Positions 8,858 through 18,682 of a DNA stretch of 52,003 nt are shown here, piece after piece. A program made the translations under genes and the position numbers. Source of the stretch: Bacillus sp. MUM 116 (GTDB lineage: Bacteria; Bacillota; Bacilli; Bacillales; Cytobacillaceae); contig NZ_MLYR01000012.1 of assembly GCF_001866655.1 (NCBI RefSeq), positions 1-52,003 on the forward strand, written 5' to 3'. Positions within the stretch are counted from its first letter, which is position 1. Each line of letters opens with the position of its first letter. The notes under the pieces are model-generated. The model was not told the origin of the DNA. It worked only from the letters and a program-made list of their open reading frames with translations, and did no database searches.

Positions 8858-10810
8858 TTACTTTTGTTCAGTTTCGGGATTATCGTCTGTTTTTGTTAAG
8901 TCAACTTGTTCATCCTTTTTCGTGTTGATGTTAACTTTTACATCATCCACTTTTTTCGGACCAATGTGAACACTTTCAAGGGCTACAGAGTTATCAGGCA
9001 TCTTCCCGTGCTCAACCAAATATTTGATTTGTTCAGCAACTAGAGTTTCTACCTCAAGGAGAGTATTAGCAATCAGATCCAACTTATCCCGATTTTCAGT
9101 TAGAATCGTTCTTGCCTTTTCATAACACTCTTTAATAATCCGTTGAATTTCAAGGTCAATTTCGTAGGCAATGGCATCAGAATAATTTTGTTCATTATGC
9201 AGGTCACGACCTAAGAAAACCTGGCCTTGCGCTTGACCAAATTGTAATGGACCAAGCTTATCACTCATTCCAAACTCAGTAACCATTCTTCGTGCGATTC
9301 CTGTAGCACGTTGGAAGTCATTATGTGCCCCTGTACTCACTTCACCAAATACAATCTCTTCAGCTACACGCCCACCCAACAAACCAGTAATTTTATCAAG
9401 TAACTCTGGTTTCGTCATAAAGTAGCGGTCTTCACGAGGAAGCATGACAGCATATCCACCCGCTTGCCCACGTGGAACGATTGTGACCTTGTGGACCATA
9501 TCAGCTTCATCTAATACTAATCCAATGACTGTATGGCCACCTTCATGGAAGGCAACAATTTTTCGTTCTTTTTCTGAAATTACACGACTTTTCTTTGCAG
9601 GGCCGGCAATGACTCGATCAGTTGCTTCATCGATATCTTCCATATCGATTTTCTTCTTATTTGAACGGGCGGCAACTAAAGCTGCCTCATTTAATAAATT
9701 CTCTAAGTCTGCACCTGAAAAGCCTGGTGTACGCATAGCTATATTTTTCAAGTTAACAGAATCATCTAATGGTTTATTACGCGCATGTACTTTTAATACT
9801 GCTTCACGTCCAATAACATCCGGACGATCAACGGTAATTTGACGGTCAAAACGACCAGGTCGTAATAATGCAGGATCCAGAATATCTGCACGGTTTGTAG
9901 CAGCAATGATGATAATTCCTTCATTTGCGCCAAATCCGTCCATCTCTACAAGTAACTGGTTCAAGGTTTGCTCGCGCTCGTCATGGCCACCACCTAAACC
10001 GGCACCACGCTGACGACCTACTGCATCAATCTCGTCAATAAAAATGATACATGGAGCATTTTTCTTCGCATTTTCAAACAAATCACGAACACGGGACGCC
10101 CCGACACCAACAAACATTTCAACAAAGTCAGAACCACTTATTGAAAAGAAAGGAACGCCAGCTTCACCAGCTGTTGCCCTGGCAAGAAGTGTTTTACCTG
10201 TCCCCGGAGGCCCGACAAGCAGTACCCCTTTTGGAATACGGGCACCCAGTTCAGCAAATCTTCGAGGGTCCTTTAAAAACTCAACTACTTCAACTAATTC
10301 TTGCTTTTCTTCGTCTGCACCTGCAACATCTCTAAAACGAACCTTTTTCTTATCATCGTTATAAAGTTTGGCTTTACTCTTGCCGAAATTCATCACTCGG
10401 CTGCCGCCGCCTTGAGCTTGGTTCAATAAGAAGAAAAATAAGATAAAAATAATCACAAATGGAATAATGGAAGTGAAGAATGTAACCCACCCACTAGTTT
10501 CCTTGGCTGGCAACACATCCACATTTGTTTTTGATGCTTTATCAATTCGATCTAGAATTTTTTCACTGTTTGGTATATAGGTTAAGAAGTTTTTATCCTT
10601 TGCGTTTTCAAATTGTCCCCGAACCTCGAAAACCCCACGTTCAGGCTGCATTGAAAATGATTTAACCTCACCCTTCTCTAATTTGGAAACAAACTGATTA
10701 TAGGAAATATGATCAGTTGGCTCGTTACTTCCATTAAAGAAGCTGACAACACCAATGATGACTAAAAATATTAATAAATAAAAGATGGTATTACGGAAGA
10801 TCCGATTCAT
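8858..10810 (-). CDS. ftsH: ATP-dependent zinc metalloprotease FtsH
   Basis: FtsH is a membrane-bound hexameric AAA+ protease that degrades misfolded membrane proteins and regulators; B. subtilis uses it for sporulation entry. The 650-residue protein has two membrane segments (about 8-25 and 110-130) flanking an outer domain. The AAA module carries Walker A GPPGTGKT (200-207) and Walker B IIFIDE (255-260), and the zinc site HEGGH is at 422-426. Most FtsH proteins I know have HEAGH; the change keeps the HExxH ligands. The C-terminal tail is charged. It has its own promoter and terminator. Confidence 0.99.
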   Translation of the reverse strand: MNRIFRNTIFYLLIFLVIIGVVSFFNGSNEPTDHISYNQFVSKLEKGEVKSFSMQPERGVFEVRGQFENAKDKNFLTYIPNSEKILDRIDKASKTNVDVLPAKETSGWVTFFTSIIPFVIIFILFFFLLNQAQGGGSRVMNFGKSKAKLYNDDKKKVRFRDVAGADEEKQELVEVVEFLKDPRRFAELGARIPKGVLLVGPPGTGKTLLARATAGEAGVPFFSISGSDFVEMFVGVGASRVRDLFENAKKNAPCIIFIDEIDAVGRQRGAGLGGGHDEREQTLNQLLVEMDGFGANEGIIIIAATNRADILDPALLRPGRFDRQITVDRPDVIGREAVLKVHARNKPLDDSVNLKNIAMRTPGFSGADLENLLNEAALVAARSNKKKIDMEDIDEATDRVIAGPAKKSRVISEKERKIVAFHEGGHTVIGLVLDEADMVHKVTIVPRGQAGGYAVMLPREDRYFMTKPELLDKITGLLGGRVAEEIVFGEVSTGAHNDFQRATGIARRMVTEFGMSDKLGPLQFGQAQGQVFLGRDLHNEQNYSDAIAYEIDLEIQRIIKECYEKARTILTENRDKLDLIANTLLEVETLVAEQIKYLVEHGKMPDNSVALESVHIGPKKVDDVKVNINTKKDEQVDLTKTDDNPETEQK

Positions 10811-10847
10811 CCCTTACCTCCTCCCACGGGTAAACAAACTATATTAA

Positions 10848-10877
10848 ATAGTATCATAGAAAATCATTCCAATTCAA
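10848..10877 (-). promoter_or_regulatory. Sigma-A promoter of ftsH
   Basis: TTGAAT (10872-10877) and TACTAT (10848-10853) are 18 bp apart on the minus strand, about 40 bp before the ftsH start, which is preceded by GGGAGGAGG. Confidence 0.5.
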
Positions 10878-10928
10878 GGAATTACACTTCTTTCTGGACT
10901 TTGAAGAATGTCTTTACTTAGGTTTTGC

Positions 10929-11474
10929 TTAAAGGGTATTCTGATATACTTCCGGTTTTAAAACCCCAATATATGGTAGGTTTCGGTATTTCTCGGCATA
11001 GTCCAATCCATACCCAACCACAAAGGCATCTGGTACGATAAAACCTACATAGTCTGCCTGAATATCACTTTTTCTTCCAGTAGGCTTATCAAGCAATGTA
11101 ACAATCTTAATCGATTTTGCTTTTCGGTAACGGAAAAGATCCACTAAATAGCTTAATGTCAAGCCACTGTCGATAATATCTTCGATAATTAAGATGTCTC
11201 TTCCTTCAACAGATGTATCCAAGTCCTTTATAATTTTCACTTCTCCTGAAGAAACCGTTGAGTTACCATAACTGGATACATCCATGAAATCCATTTCAAG
11301 ATAGCAATCCATATGTTTTAACAAGTCTGCCATAAAAGGCAAAGCACCTTTTAAAACACCGATGGCAAGCGGGAAACGGTCTTGATATTCTGCGGTAAGC
11401 TCGGCTCCTAATTTCCTGATTTTTTCCTGAATTTCTTCTTCTGAAATTAACACCTTTTCAATATCTTGTTTCAT
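10929..11474 (-). CDS. hpt: Hypoxanthine phosphoribosyltransferase
   Basis: This purine salvage enzyme converts hypoxanthine or guanine and PRPP to IMP or GMP. The 181-residue protein has the type I PRTase signature [13 protein letters not shown] (EDIIDSG at 98-104) and the family segment [13 protein letters not shown]. An AGGGGG lies about 10 nt before the ATG. It follows tilS by 33 bp, as in B. subtilis, and precedes ftsH (118 bp). Confidence 0.97.
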   Translation of the reverse strand: MKQDIEKVLISEEEIQEKIRKLGAELTAEYQDRFPLAIGVLKGALPFMADLLKHMDCYLEMDFMDVSSYGNSTVSSGEVKIIKDLDTSVEGRDILIIEDIIDSGLTLSYLVDLFRYRKAKSIKIVTLLDKPTGRKSDIQADYVGFIVPDAFVVGYGLDYAEKYRNLPYIGVLKPEVYQNTL

Positions 11475-11507
11475 TATCCATGTGCCCCCTAGAAGATCAT
11501 TACATTG

Positions 11508-12893
11508 TTACATTGTATATGTGAGTAGTAAATATTGTGTAGCAGAAGAATCGATGCCTTCCATTGCTGATTTTTTTAAACCAGGAAGCCAGATAATGGA
11601 TTTGTTCCCGTCTGTAATCACTGGCCAAGTATCCCTCTCTTGAAGGGGAACTTTATAATCAATAAATATATCCTTTAATTTCTTTGTCCCTGACATTCCT
11701 TTCAAAGACATTCGATCTCCAATTTCCCTTGTACGAATAACAAGCGGCCACTTTATCTCTGCTGCATTAAAGACGGCTGAGTAAGAGTTATAAATTAAAG
11801 GCTCCTTATGATTAAGATTAACCTTGATACTCCCCCCATTCGGTAATTCAATCCTCGAATCCCCATGCACTTCAAAATAATATTCTTGTGCACTTGCAGC
11901 TTTAAATTGGAAAGACATGTTTTGATATGACCGTATAACCATTAACTCATTTGGAAAATCCAATTTTCCAGATGGTCCTGAATGGTGAATCATTGAAAAA
12001 ATCTGTTCAATATGTACAGCCGAAAGGGATGAAGGTTTTTCTTTGTAAAGATAGTTTAATATTAGTTGAATACCTCTTCTTTGTAAAGGTAAAGGCATGT
12101 CAAGAAACCGTTTTATATCGATGACGATATTGGACTTTTCCCTTATTGTCATTACTTTATTCATGTTTTGGACAGTTAATTCCTGAAGAAACTCTTCGTC
12201 ACTTTGTAAATCTTCACTAAATCGTTGAAAATGTTCATGAACATTTGGGTTTTCCCTTTTTAAAAATGGCAAAACTTCTTTCCGAAATCGATTCCTGCTG
12301 TAAATATCTTTTTTGTTACTTGGATCTATTCGCGGTGTAAGTTCATTTTTCCTGCAGTAATCTTCAATTTCCTCCTTTGTCAAAGTTAAAAAGGGGCGAA
12401 AAATCATTCCTTTATAAAAATAGCGCTTAAAGGGGATTCCTGCCCTTGCTTTTCCTGTACTTCCCCTTGTCATTCTCATGAGCATTGTTTCAATTTGATC
12501 ATCACCATGGTGAGCGAGAGCTAAATAGGGATAGTCATATTTTTCCATGATGGTTTGAAAAAACTTATATCTTTCCTCTCTGGCCGCCACTTGTGAACTC
12601 TTCCCTGTTCTTTCCATAATCATTGGAATATTGATACGGGACATTTCAAATGAGATATGATGCTGCTCGCAATAATCCTTGACAAACATTGCATCATCAA
12701 GGGACTCCTGACCGCGAAACATATGGTCGACATGGGCCGCAACAATCGAAAGGTTTCTTTTATCCTTATGTCCCCAAAGGAAACGTAGTAATGCAAGTGA
12801 ATCAGGCCCCCCTGATACACCAACGACTATTTTTTTATTATTTAATGAAAAAAAGTGGCGGTCTAAAAAGTCCATTACCTTCGACTCAAGCAT
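11508..12893 (-). CDS. tilS: tRNA(Ile)-lysidine synthase
   Basis: TilS modifies C34 of the tRNA-Ile with anticodon CAU to lysidine, so that it reads AUA. The 461-residue N-type ATP pyrophosphatase has the PP-loop SGGPDS (27-32), the AHVDHMFRG and LALAHHGDDQIET motifs, and the C-terminal substrate-binding domain with the TKKLKDIFID segment. AGAGGA precedes the ATG. A copy of the first repeat family (12925-13129) ends about 30 bp upstream of its start. Confidence 0.97.
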   Translation of the reverse strand: MLESKVMDFLDRHFFSLNNKKIVVGVSGGPDSLALLRFLWGHKDKRNLSIVAAHVDHMFRGQESLDDAMFVKDYCEQHHISFEMSRINIPMIMERTGKSSQVAAREERYKFFQTIMEKYDYPYLALAHHGDDQIETMLMRMTRGSTGKARAGIPFKRYFYKGMIFRPFLTLTKEEIEDYCRKNELTPRIDPSNKKDIYSRNRFRKEVLPFLKRENPNVHEHFQRFSEDLQSDEEFLQELTVQNMNKVMTIREKSNIVIDIKRFLDMPLPLQRRGIQLILNYLYKEKPSSLSAVHIEQIFSMIHHSGPSGKLDFPNELMVIRSYQNMSFQFKAASAQEYYFEVHGDSRIELPNGGSIKVNLNHKEPLIYNSYSAVFNAAEIKWPLVIRTREIGDRMSLKGMSGTKKLKDIFIDYKVPLQERDTWPVITDGNKSIIWLPGLKKSAMEGIDSSATQYLLLTYTM

Positions 12894-12924
12894 ATTACAT
12901 TCTTCCTCTTGTTTAACTTAGATA

Positions 12925-13129
12925 ATTGTCTAGCTCCAGTGCCTAGCCCCTCAAGGTTGCTTTCCTGCTCCCGCGGCAAAGCGAATTCGAGGATGTCCTG
13001 TTCACCTCGTCGCATGCCCGCAAAGTGGATAATTCAGCGCTGAAGTCATGCTGATGAAGTCAAAGAACAACTTCACCGTCAGGACCTAAAGCTTTGTCGG
13101 GGCTGAACAAGGCACTTCCGCTTTTCTTA
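12925..13129. repeat. Dispersed repeat family 1, copy 1 (about 205 bp)
   Basis: This copy runs from TCTAGCTCCAGTGCCTAG to GGCACTTCCGCTTTTCTTA. Its interior includes blocks such as GCTCCCGCGGCAAAGCGAATT and CACCTCGTCGCATGCC that recur, reverse-complemented, at 48599-48885. It fills most of the 344-bp gap between yabT and tilS. The two ends are imperfect inverted repeats of each other. There is no start codon with a ribosome binding site, so it is not a gene. The rest of the gap (13130-13237) is AT-rich with only weak promoter-like sequences. Confidence 0.85.
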
Positions 13130-13237
13130 TTAGCTTACCACTTTTTTTAATTCATCTATCAAAAACAATGACTTCGGATGCTATGGTTTTTTGCTTAAAT
13201 TGTTACATATTATTTACGAAAGAAACGGATAATAGTT

Positions 13238-14242
13238 TCAAAAAAGTTTTAAAATAATCACAACATAAAAAATAATAAACACTGCTGCAATAACCCCGGT
13301 TTCAATCCAACCGGTTTTTTTCTTTTTCTTGCGATATTGCTGCCTTGTTTTTGGCTTATTTTTATTTAGGTCAGGTGCCGGAGTTGAAATATTTTTGACG
13401 GCTGCTTTCGATTTTAAACGCTGCTTATGGGGTGATTCGTCCGTTAACAGATCTAATAGGTCTTGTCTCATTTGCCTTGCTTTTGTATATTGCCCTTTTA
13501 AGGCATTTTCGATTACTTTTTCCAATGAGCGGAGCTCAGGCTTCTGCCGGATTGCCTCTGTTAATTGTGCAAGACCTCCTGTTGATTTCGTAAAGCGCTT
13601 CGGGTAAGCAGTATTTATCATGATCATCGCTAGTGAAAAAAGATCGTAAGAAGGTTCAGCCACTCTTGAACCAAGACCCCAATAACCCCGGTCATAAAAC
13701 TCCGTAAACTCTTTAATAGCTCTTCCAGCAATGGTTGTGCCACCTACATCAATACATCTGATTTTTGGCGGTGGTCCGGTTACAATTAAGTTTTCAGGCT
13801 TTAAATCTCCGAAAACCCATCCATTTTGATGCAGCTTTTCTAAATCACTTAAAAGCTGTAACATCAAAACCACAATCCATGATTTTCCTTTCTGCTCAAT
13901 AAACGATAATAAGTCCGGACCCTTTATATATTCCATTACATAGAAAGAGACCTGTCCGCGATTTGTCTTCCAATCGTCGACATCAAGCAAAGAAGGCCCG
14001 AGGGCAGACCCTTGGACCTTTGCAAAGGATTTTAAAACATTTACCTCAGAGGTAATCGACATTCCATTATCACTCATTTTCAAAGCCACTTGAGTGTTAT
14101 GATAATTCGCGAGATAAACCACTCCGTTTGCTCCATATCCCAGTTCCTTCAAAATGGTATATTGATTTGAATGCCATTTTCCTGTTATGACTGTGCCGGG
14201 GCTAATCTTACATAGACTCTTCAAAGTATGATTCATCATCAC
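13238..14242 (-). CDS. yabT: Serine/threonine protein kinase YabT
   Basis: This is a Hanks-type kinase; in B. subtilis YabT acts during sporulation and is activated by DNA. The kinase domain has a Gly loop GYGANGVVYLA (35-45), Lys55, the catalytic loop GDLKPEN (145-151) and DVG (165-167) instead of DFG, as in B. subtilis YabT. A basic linker (about 265-308) and a C-terminal membrane helix (about 310-332) follow, with no PASTA repeats. The reading frame begins GTG-ATG-ATG inside the end of yabS, so the exact start among these is uncertain and translation is probably coupled. Confidence 0.93.
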   Translation of the reverse strand: MMMNHTLKSLCKISPGTVITGKWHSNQYTILKELGYGANGVVYLANYHNTQVALKMSDNGMSITSEVNVLKSFAKVQGSALGPSLLDVDDWKTNRGQVSFYVMEYIKGPDLLSFIEQKGKSWIVVLMLQLLSDLEKLHQNGWVFGDLKPENLIVTGPPPKIRCIDVGGTTIAGRAIKEFTEFYDRGYWGLGSRVAEPSYDLFSLAMIMINTAYPKRFTKSTGGLAQLTEAIRQKPELRSLEKVIENALKGQYTKARQMRQDLLDLLTDESPHKQRLKSKAAVKNISTPAPDLNKNKPKTRQQYRKKKKKTGWIETGVIAAVFIIFYVVIILKLF

Positions 14243-14945
14243 GAGAAAGCAGACTCCTTAATGATTGTTTTTGATTAAATGCCGATAAAGCCGTCCTTAA
14301 AGCCGGCCCTGTTGGCGTAATACCTCCTGTTGACAGCTGCGAAAAGATACTTGTCAAAGATTGTAGTTTAGGTGTCCAGTCCAGCAACATTTCGACATTA
14401 TTCTTTTTCCCGGGAAATACGTATACGGAATAAAAATTATCTCCCGTTCTTGCGTTTAAGCTGATGGAAAGGTCAAGAATTGCTTCTTTAACGGTCGGAA
14501 GCTTGTGCTTCATACTTGCACTTGTATCGACAAGAATCAACACTTCCAATTCGACAGTCTCACCCAATTCGTCGACAACTTCCATTACCTCGCCACGCTT
14601 TTCAGGGGGAAGATCTTCAATCGTTTGCGAATTTCCCAGGATTTGCTTTAGCTCTTTATTCACGACTCCTTGAAGAGTTTGAGTCATCGCTTTCCTTGTT
14701 ACCATTTGGACCGTATGGGCAAGCCGTTCTGCATATACAATCTGGCTGACTCCCCCGCCGGACAAAGCAATACCCTCAATTTCCGTCATACCCTTTTCGT
14801 CAATTACGTCATGGTCCATAACACCGATTACATTCACCGTAATACCTTGTTCTTGTGCAAGTGCTGCCATGGCAATAGGATCTTCACCATGATTGGAGCA
14901 CCCATCTGTTATCAATAGAATTTGCCGGATTTTTCCTGAGTACAT
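14208..14945 (-). CDS. yabS: von Willebrand factor A-like protein YabS
   Basis: This cytoplasmic protein of about 245 residues has metal-binding VWA features. The first part has ILLITDGCSN, which looks like an interior VWA strand, and the MIDAS signature DTSAS lies at about 140-146 with the rest of the fold after it. The molecular function is unknown. Its place between spoIIE and the yabT kinase, with overlap into yabT, suggests a partner of the kinase or of SpoIIE. I prefer the second ATG (14945), 7 nt after GGAGG; the first ATG (14951) is too close to it. Confidence 0.85.
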   Translation of the reverse strand: MYSGKIRQILLITDGCSNHGEDPIAMAALAQEQGITVNVIGVMDHDVIDEKGMTEIEGIALSGGGVSQIVYAERLAHTVQMVTRKAMTQTLQGVVNKELKQILGNSQTIEDLPPEKRGEVMEVVDELGETVELEVLILVDTSASMKHKLPTVKEAILDLSISLNARTGDNFYSVYVFPGKKNNVEMLLDWTPKLQSLTSIFSQLSTGGITPTGPALRTALSAFNQKQSLRSLLSRDDESYFEESM

Positions 14946-15041
14946 ACCCATTCCTCCTCCACATCATGAATTGTTACCATTTTCGACGGGAAGGAGATGA
15001 AATATACATAATCACAGACTAAGTGGTACAAATTAAATAGT

Positions 15042-17516
15042 CTAGGCTCTTTTTTTCATTTTCGGAACGGGAATACTGGCCCATTTAGGCGTATTATGTT
15101 TTATTTTCGCTACGGTTACGGTCATATCATCGTCGATATATCCGGAACTTGAGCGAATCACTTCTTCCATGATTAAATCCGCTACCTCCTGTGGATCGTC
15201 TGTTTGCAGCTCCTGTATTTTTCTCTTCATCCAAAGTTCATAATTTTCGACATGCCTTGGACCTTCAAAAACGCCATCACTCATCATAATTAACAAATCG
15301 CCTGCCTTCAGCTGCTCGCTGACAACATCCACCTCAAATTCCTCCAGCATCCCAATCGGCAGGTTGCTTGCTTGAATCTTGATAATTTTATTCCCCCGCT
15401 TAATAAAGCTTGGTATCGAGCCAATCTTTAAAAATTTTGCTGCTGCATTTTGCAAATCAATCATGGCAAGGTCTAATGTTGAAAAAATTTCATCTGTTGT
15501 CCGTAGGGATAAAATGGAATTGATTGATTTAATCGCAACCTGTTCTTCAATGCCTGTTTGAAGGATTTTTTGCAAAAGCTGAATCGTCTCGTTACTTTCA
15601 TAATGGGCTCGTTCACCATTTCCCATTCCATCACTAATGGCAATCGCATACTTGCCCATTCCTAGTTCAATTTCTGAATAACTGTCGCCCGATATAAAGC
15701 CTCCATCCTTCGCTGCATGGGCTACCCCTGTATGCACGATAAATTTCTTTGAAGAGCGGAAGTTTGCATGACAATACCCATTCATGTACTCTGTGGAATC
15801 TTCTTTTTGGACGACAATGGTTTCACCAAGGATATCCGATAACATTGGTGCGATTAACTTTTCGCATTCTCCGTGGCCATGGAAAAAGGGAATCGTCATT
15901 TCAATATCGACATTTCCTTGTTCAAGGCTGTAGATTTCAACTTGTTCAATTTGAATACCGAACTCCTGAAGCGCCTCCATGATTTGTTCTTCCTGCTTAT
16001 AGTGATTTTCTCGTTCACGTTGGATTTCGTTCGCAAAATTCTCCATTACTTCGGAAACACCTTGAAGCTGGTCTGCTACTAATCTCCTGCTTTCTCTTAC
16101 TTGTTTTTTTAATTTTTGATTCGCCTGGAAAAATGTAAGCTCTGTTTGAATGACATCATACATTCTTTTAGACCTGGTACAATACTTATCCCATTCTCTC
16201 GAAAGCTTTGGTGGAATGACCCCTTCATTTTGATCCATCTCATGAATTATTTCTTCCATATATTGATAGGTTGCATTAAAGTTCTTCGCCCAGCATTGTT
16301 CTTTTTTAAAGCAGGTTTGACATGTTTTTTCCGTTACATTACTCATAAAGTAATCCATTTCTCTCATATTTTCTTCTTCGCTTGGCTCTATATCCATTTG
16401 TGAGAAACTATTGGAAAGTGCAGAAAAGACACCGGAAAATTGAGAGACGCGTTGTGCCGTTACATCCCGCATTTTTCTCATATATTTTTGCTGTTCCGCC
16501 GTGTATTCAGATGTTCCCGGAATATATTTTGCTAATCTGGAGGTAAAGAACTGCGGTGTCAGGAGGAATAAAAGAATAGCTGCTCCTGATTCCATTAAGG
16601 TTTGAGATAAGGAACCGCCTCCTTCACCATACATACCGATTAATAGAGTAGCAATAAACAACCCGATTGACACACCTATTTTTTTCCCTTCTTTTAATAA
16701 CCCTCCTAAAACACCAGAGAATGCCAGTAAGCTCATATGCGTAAAGCTAGAAACACTGGCCAGGCTAAAAATTAATCCGGTTACTACACCGACAGTTGAA
16801 CCAACCGTAGCACCAGCAATAAAAGAAAAGACTAAAACTAGATATCTCGACATAATATGTTCAACAGATAGATCATATACTTGCCAGCCAATCGTTCCGG
16901 TCATGATAGAAGCCAGCATAATAATTACCCCGACAATTTCTTCAGTCTTTAATAATTGCCTGCGCTTGGTCACAGTTAAGAGAGGAATGCTTTGTAAAAA
17001 AATAAGCGTTAATATAAAGGATAAGCTGGCCTGAACGCCTGCCATCATTCCGTCATAGAGTGTCAATTGTCTTGTTAATAGAAAGGATTCAATTAATTTT
17101 CCAACCCCCAAGATGATTCCAACAAAAAATGGCAGGGATTTTATTGCATTGTTTACCCACTTCTCACTTATTCGGAAAATAATTAGAAATAGTAGGACGA
17201 CCGCAAAGGTAAATCCGGCATTTTCAATCGATATAGTCGCAGCACCTGCAATTAATCCAACTAATGCCAGCGGCGCGCGGTCCCTTTTTATTAAATAAAC
17301 GGATGCAAAAAAGGGGAGACAAAATGGAGTAAGCTTAGACAAGATTAAGGCACGTCCCAGCAAAAATCCTACTAATAACAAAATGTATCCCTTTTTAATA
17401 AAAAAGGTCTCCAAATATTGTTGGAGTTTTTTCACTCCCTTGTCCCACTCCCATTTGGATGAATGCAGGTTGACTTCTCCGATCGGCTCTATTAAACTTG
17501 CGTTTGGCTTATCCAT
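15042..17516 (-). CDS. spoIIE: Stage II sporulation protein E (PP2C phosphatase)
   Basis: SpoIIE dephosphorylates SpoIIAA to release sigma-F in the forespore, and it interacts with FtsZ at the polar septum. The 824-residue protein has about ten membrane helices (roughly 40-330), a central regulatory region with a Cys-rich segment (CQTCFKKEQC), and a C-terminal PP2C domain. Its metal-binding acidic motifs are SDGMGNG (628-634), SDG (746-748) and DDD (795-797). GGGGAG precedes the ATG. The promoter has the unusual long spacing of Spo0A-activated genes. Confidence 0.98.
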   Translation of the reverse strand: MDKPNASLIEPIGEVNLHSSKWEWDKGVKKLQQYLETFFIKKGYILLLVGFLLGRALILSKLTPFCLPFFASVYLIKRDRAPLALVGLIAGAATISIENAGFTFAVVLLFLIIFRISEKWVNNAIKSLPFFVGIILGVGKLIESFLLTRQLTLYDGMMAGVQASLSFILTLIFLQSIPLLTVTKRRQLLKTEEIVGVIIMLASIMTGTIGWQVYDLSVEHIMSRYLVLVFSFIAGATVGSTVGVVTGLIFSLASVSSFTHMSLLAFSGVLGGLLKEGKKIGVSIGLFIATLLIGMYGEGGGSLSQTLMESGAAILLFLLTPQFFTSRLAKYIPGTSEYTAEQQKYMRKMRDVTAQRVSQFSGVFSALSNSFSQMDIEPSEEENMREMDYFMSNVTEKTCQTCFKKEQCWAKNFNATYQYMEEIIHEMDQNEGVIPPKLSREWDKYCTRSKRMYDVIQTELTFFQANQKLKKQVRESRRLVADQLQGVSEVMENFANEIQRERENHYKQEEQIMEALQEFGIQIEQVEIYSLEQGNVDIEMTIPFFHGHGECEKLIAPMLSDILGETIVVQKEDSTEYMNGYCHANFRSSKKFIVHTGVAHAAKDGGFISGDSYSEIELGMGKYAIAISDGMGNGERAHYESNETIQLLQKILQTGIEEQVAIKSINSILSLRTTDEIFSTLDLAMIDLQNAAAKFLKIGSIPSFIKRGNKIIKIQASNLPIGMLEEFEVDVVSEQLKAGDLLIMMSDGVFEGPRHVENYELWMKRKIQELQTDDPQEVADLIMEEVIRSSSGYIDDDMTVTVAKIKHNTPKWASIPVPKMKKRA

Positions 17517-17550
17517 AACTCACACTCCCCTATTCATTCTGTTGCAAACT

Positions 17551-17583
17551 ATTATAAAGTTGATAGAGTTAAAAGTTTGTCAA
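17551..17583 (-). promoter_or_regulatory. Spo0A-type promoter of spoIIE with 21-bp spacing
   Basis: A perfect -35 TTGACA (17578-17583) and a perfect -10 TATAAT (17551-17556) are 21 bp apart on the minus strand, not the usual 17. This oversized spacing is the known hallmark of B. subtilis spoIIE and spoIIG, which need phosphorylated Spo0A to work with sigma-A. Consensus hexamers with the wrong spacing are unlikely by chance. Confidence 0.85.
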
Positions 17584-17609
17584 AAAATTGTACGAGATTC
17601 TAAAATTCG

Positions 17610-17657
17610 TTCGACGTCATTCACTAAATTTATCCAAATAGTCTGTTAATTGTCGGA
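17610..17657 (-). promoter_or_regulatory. Candidate Spo0A boxes upstream of spoIIE
   Basis: Near-matches to the 0A box TGTCGAA lie upstream of the -35: CGTCGAA on the minus strand (17610-17616) and TGTCGGA on the plus strand (17651-17657). Each differs from the consensus by one base. The -35 region itself includes TTTGACA, one base from the reverse box TTCGACA. Confidence 0.55.
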
Positions 17658-17664
17658 ATTTTTA

Positions 17665-17698
17665 CAAAATAAAAAGACAAGCCACTGAGACTTGTCTT
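17665..17698 (-). terminator. yabR terminator
   Basis: AAGACAAG (17674-17681) pairs with CTTGTCTT (17691-17698), followed on the minus strand by TTTTATTTTG. It isolates spoIIE from the divIC-yabR unit. No tRNA genes are present here, although B. subtilis has two between these genes. Confidence 0.85.
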
Positions 17699-17753
17699 TA
17701 AATCTATATTTTAAAAAGAGCCTGCCTTAATCCTCCAATAAACAAGCAGCAAG

Positions 17754-18191
17754 TTAACCTCGTCTAGCTCCTCTTCCCCCACGCTTTGACTCCGTGTTTC
17801 GTTTTAAGGAAGATAAACGATCTTCGCTATCTTTTAAAAACTTTGCCACTTTTGATTCAAAGGATTCCGGTCTAGAATTATTGCGATCGCTTGCTCTGCC
17901 TTGACGAGGACGTTGTGAATGCGAATTTGAATGGGATCTTTGAGGTGCTTCTGGTCGATCTTTTGCCTTTTTAATGGATAGACCGATTTTTCCATCCTTT
18001 TCCACATTAATAACTTTAACTTCAACTTGGTCGCCAACCTTAAGATGATCATTAATATCTTTTACATAGTTGTCTGCAACCTCACTAATGTGTACAAGCC
18101 CTGTTGATCCCTCCGGCAGCTCCACAAACGCTCCGAAATTTGTAATCCCTGTTACCTTTCCTTGTAACTTGCTGCCTACTTCTATTGACAT
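17754..18191 (-). CDS. yabR: S1 domain RNA-binding protein YabR
   Basis: This 145-residue protein has one S1/OB RNA-binding domain (about 1-75, with GKVTGITNFGAFVELPEG and GLVHISEVA), then a basic, Ser/Arg-rich disordered tail ending in RGGRGARRG. It resembles general stress protein 13-type S1 proteins and probably binds ribosomes or RNA. It lies 83 bp downstream of divIC. The exact function is not established. Confidence 0.92.
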   Translation of the reverse strand: MSIEVGSKLQGKVTGITNFGAFVELPEGSTGLVHISEVADNYVKDINDHLKVGDQVEVKVINVEKDGKIGLSIKKAKDRPEAPQRSHSNSHSQRPRQGRASDRNNSRPESFESKVAKFLKDSEDRLSSLKRNTESKRGGRGARRG

Positions 18192-18274
18192 AAAAAAAAT
18201 GTTCCTCCTTAAAAAAATAAAAAATCAATCTTACCTTATATTATACAGAAAGTAAAAAAACAGTGTCAATAAGA

Positions 18275-18670
18275 CTAGTTACCGGTTGATTTTTCCTTTT
18301 TATCTTCCGGGATATTAAAGATAATTTCATTTTTCTTTGAGAAAAAGTATTCTTTTCTCGCTAACTTGGCAATGTAATCATCATCATTCAATTTCACAAT
18401 ATCTTCTTTAAGAAGATCCTGTTGCTTTTTTAATTCTGCAAGCTTGTGATCAAGCTGTTTCTTTTGTGCCTTTTTTGCATCGATCATTGAAGCCTGTGAC
18501 AGAATACTGGAAATCATGAAATAAGAAACGAAAATCGCAAAAGCTAAAGACAACGAAAGACGGCGGATTAATAATTTCCTTTTTCTAGATGATGCAATTT
18601 CTGCATTTTCTTGCTGCTCCACGTATGTTGATTGGATCTTTGCTACATTTCTTTTGCGGCCCGCGCTCAT
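18275..18670 (-). CDS. divIC: Cell division protein DivIC (FtsB-like)
   Basis: DivIC is a bitopic membrane protein of the divisome that pairs with FtsL and DivIB. The 131-residue protein has a basic cytoplasmic N-terminus (1-35), one membrane helix (about 36-57), then an outer coiled coil (about 60-105) and a short C-terminal segment (DYIAKLARKEYFFSK). It lies 12 bp after yabQ in a run of sporulation genes and is essential in B. subtilis. Confidence 0.95.
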   Translation of the reverse strand: MSAGRKRNVAKIQSTYVEQQENAEIASSRKRKLLIRRLSLSLAFAIFVSYFMISSILSQASMIDAKKAQKKQLDHKLAELKKQQDLLKEDIVKLNDDDYIAKLARKEYFFSKKNEIIFNIPEDKKEKSTGN

Positions 18671-18682
18671 TTCATAACCTCC

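Noticed and set aside
9444..10364. Plus-strand frames opposite ftsH
   Set aside because: These are compositional shadows of the strongly coding ftsH frame.
8858..10810. HEGGH in FtsH as a damaged active site
   Set aside because: The zinc ligands and catalytic Glu of HExxH are intact; Ala to Gly in the middle position is a mild change.
13208..13240. Terminator after yabT (GAAAC/GTTTC stem)
   Set aside because: The stem has only five pairs with few G-C, and the T-run is short; it is too weak to annotate.
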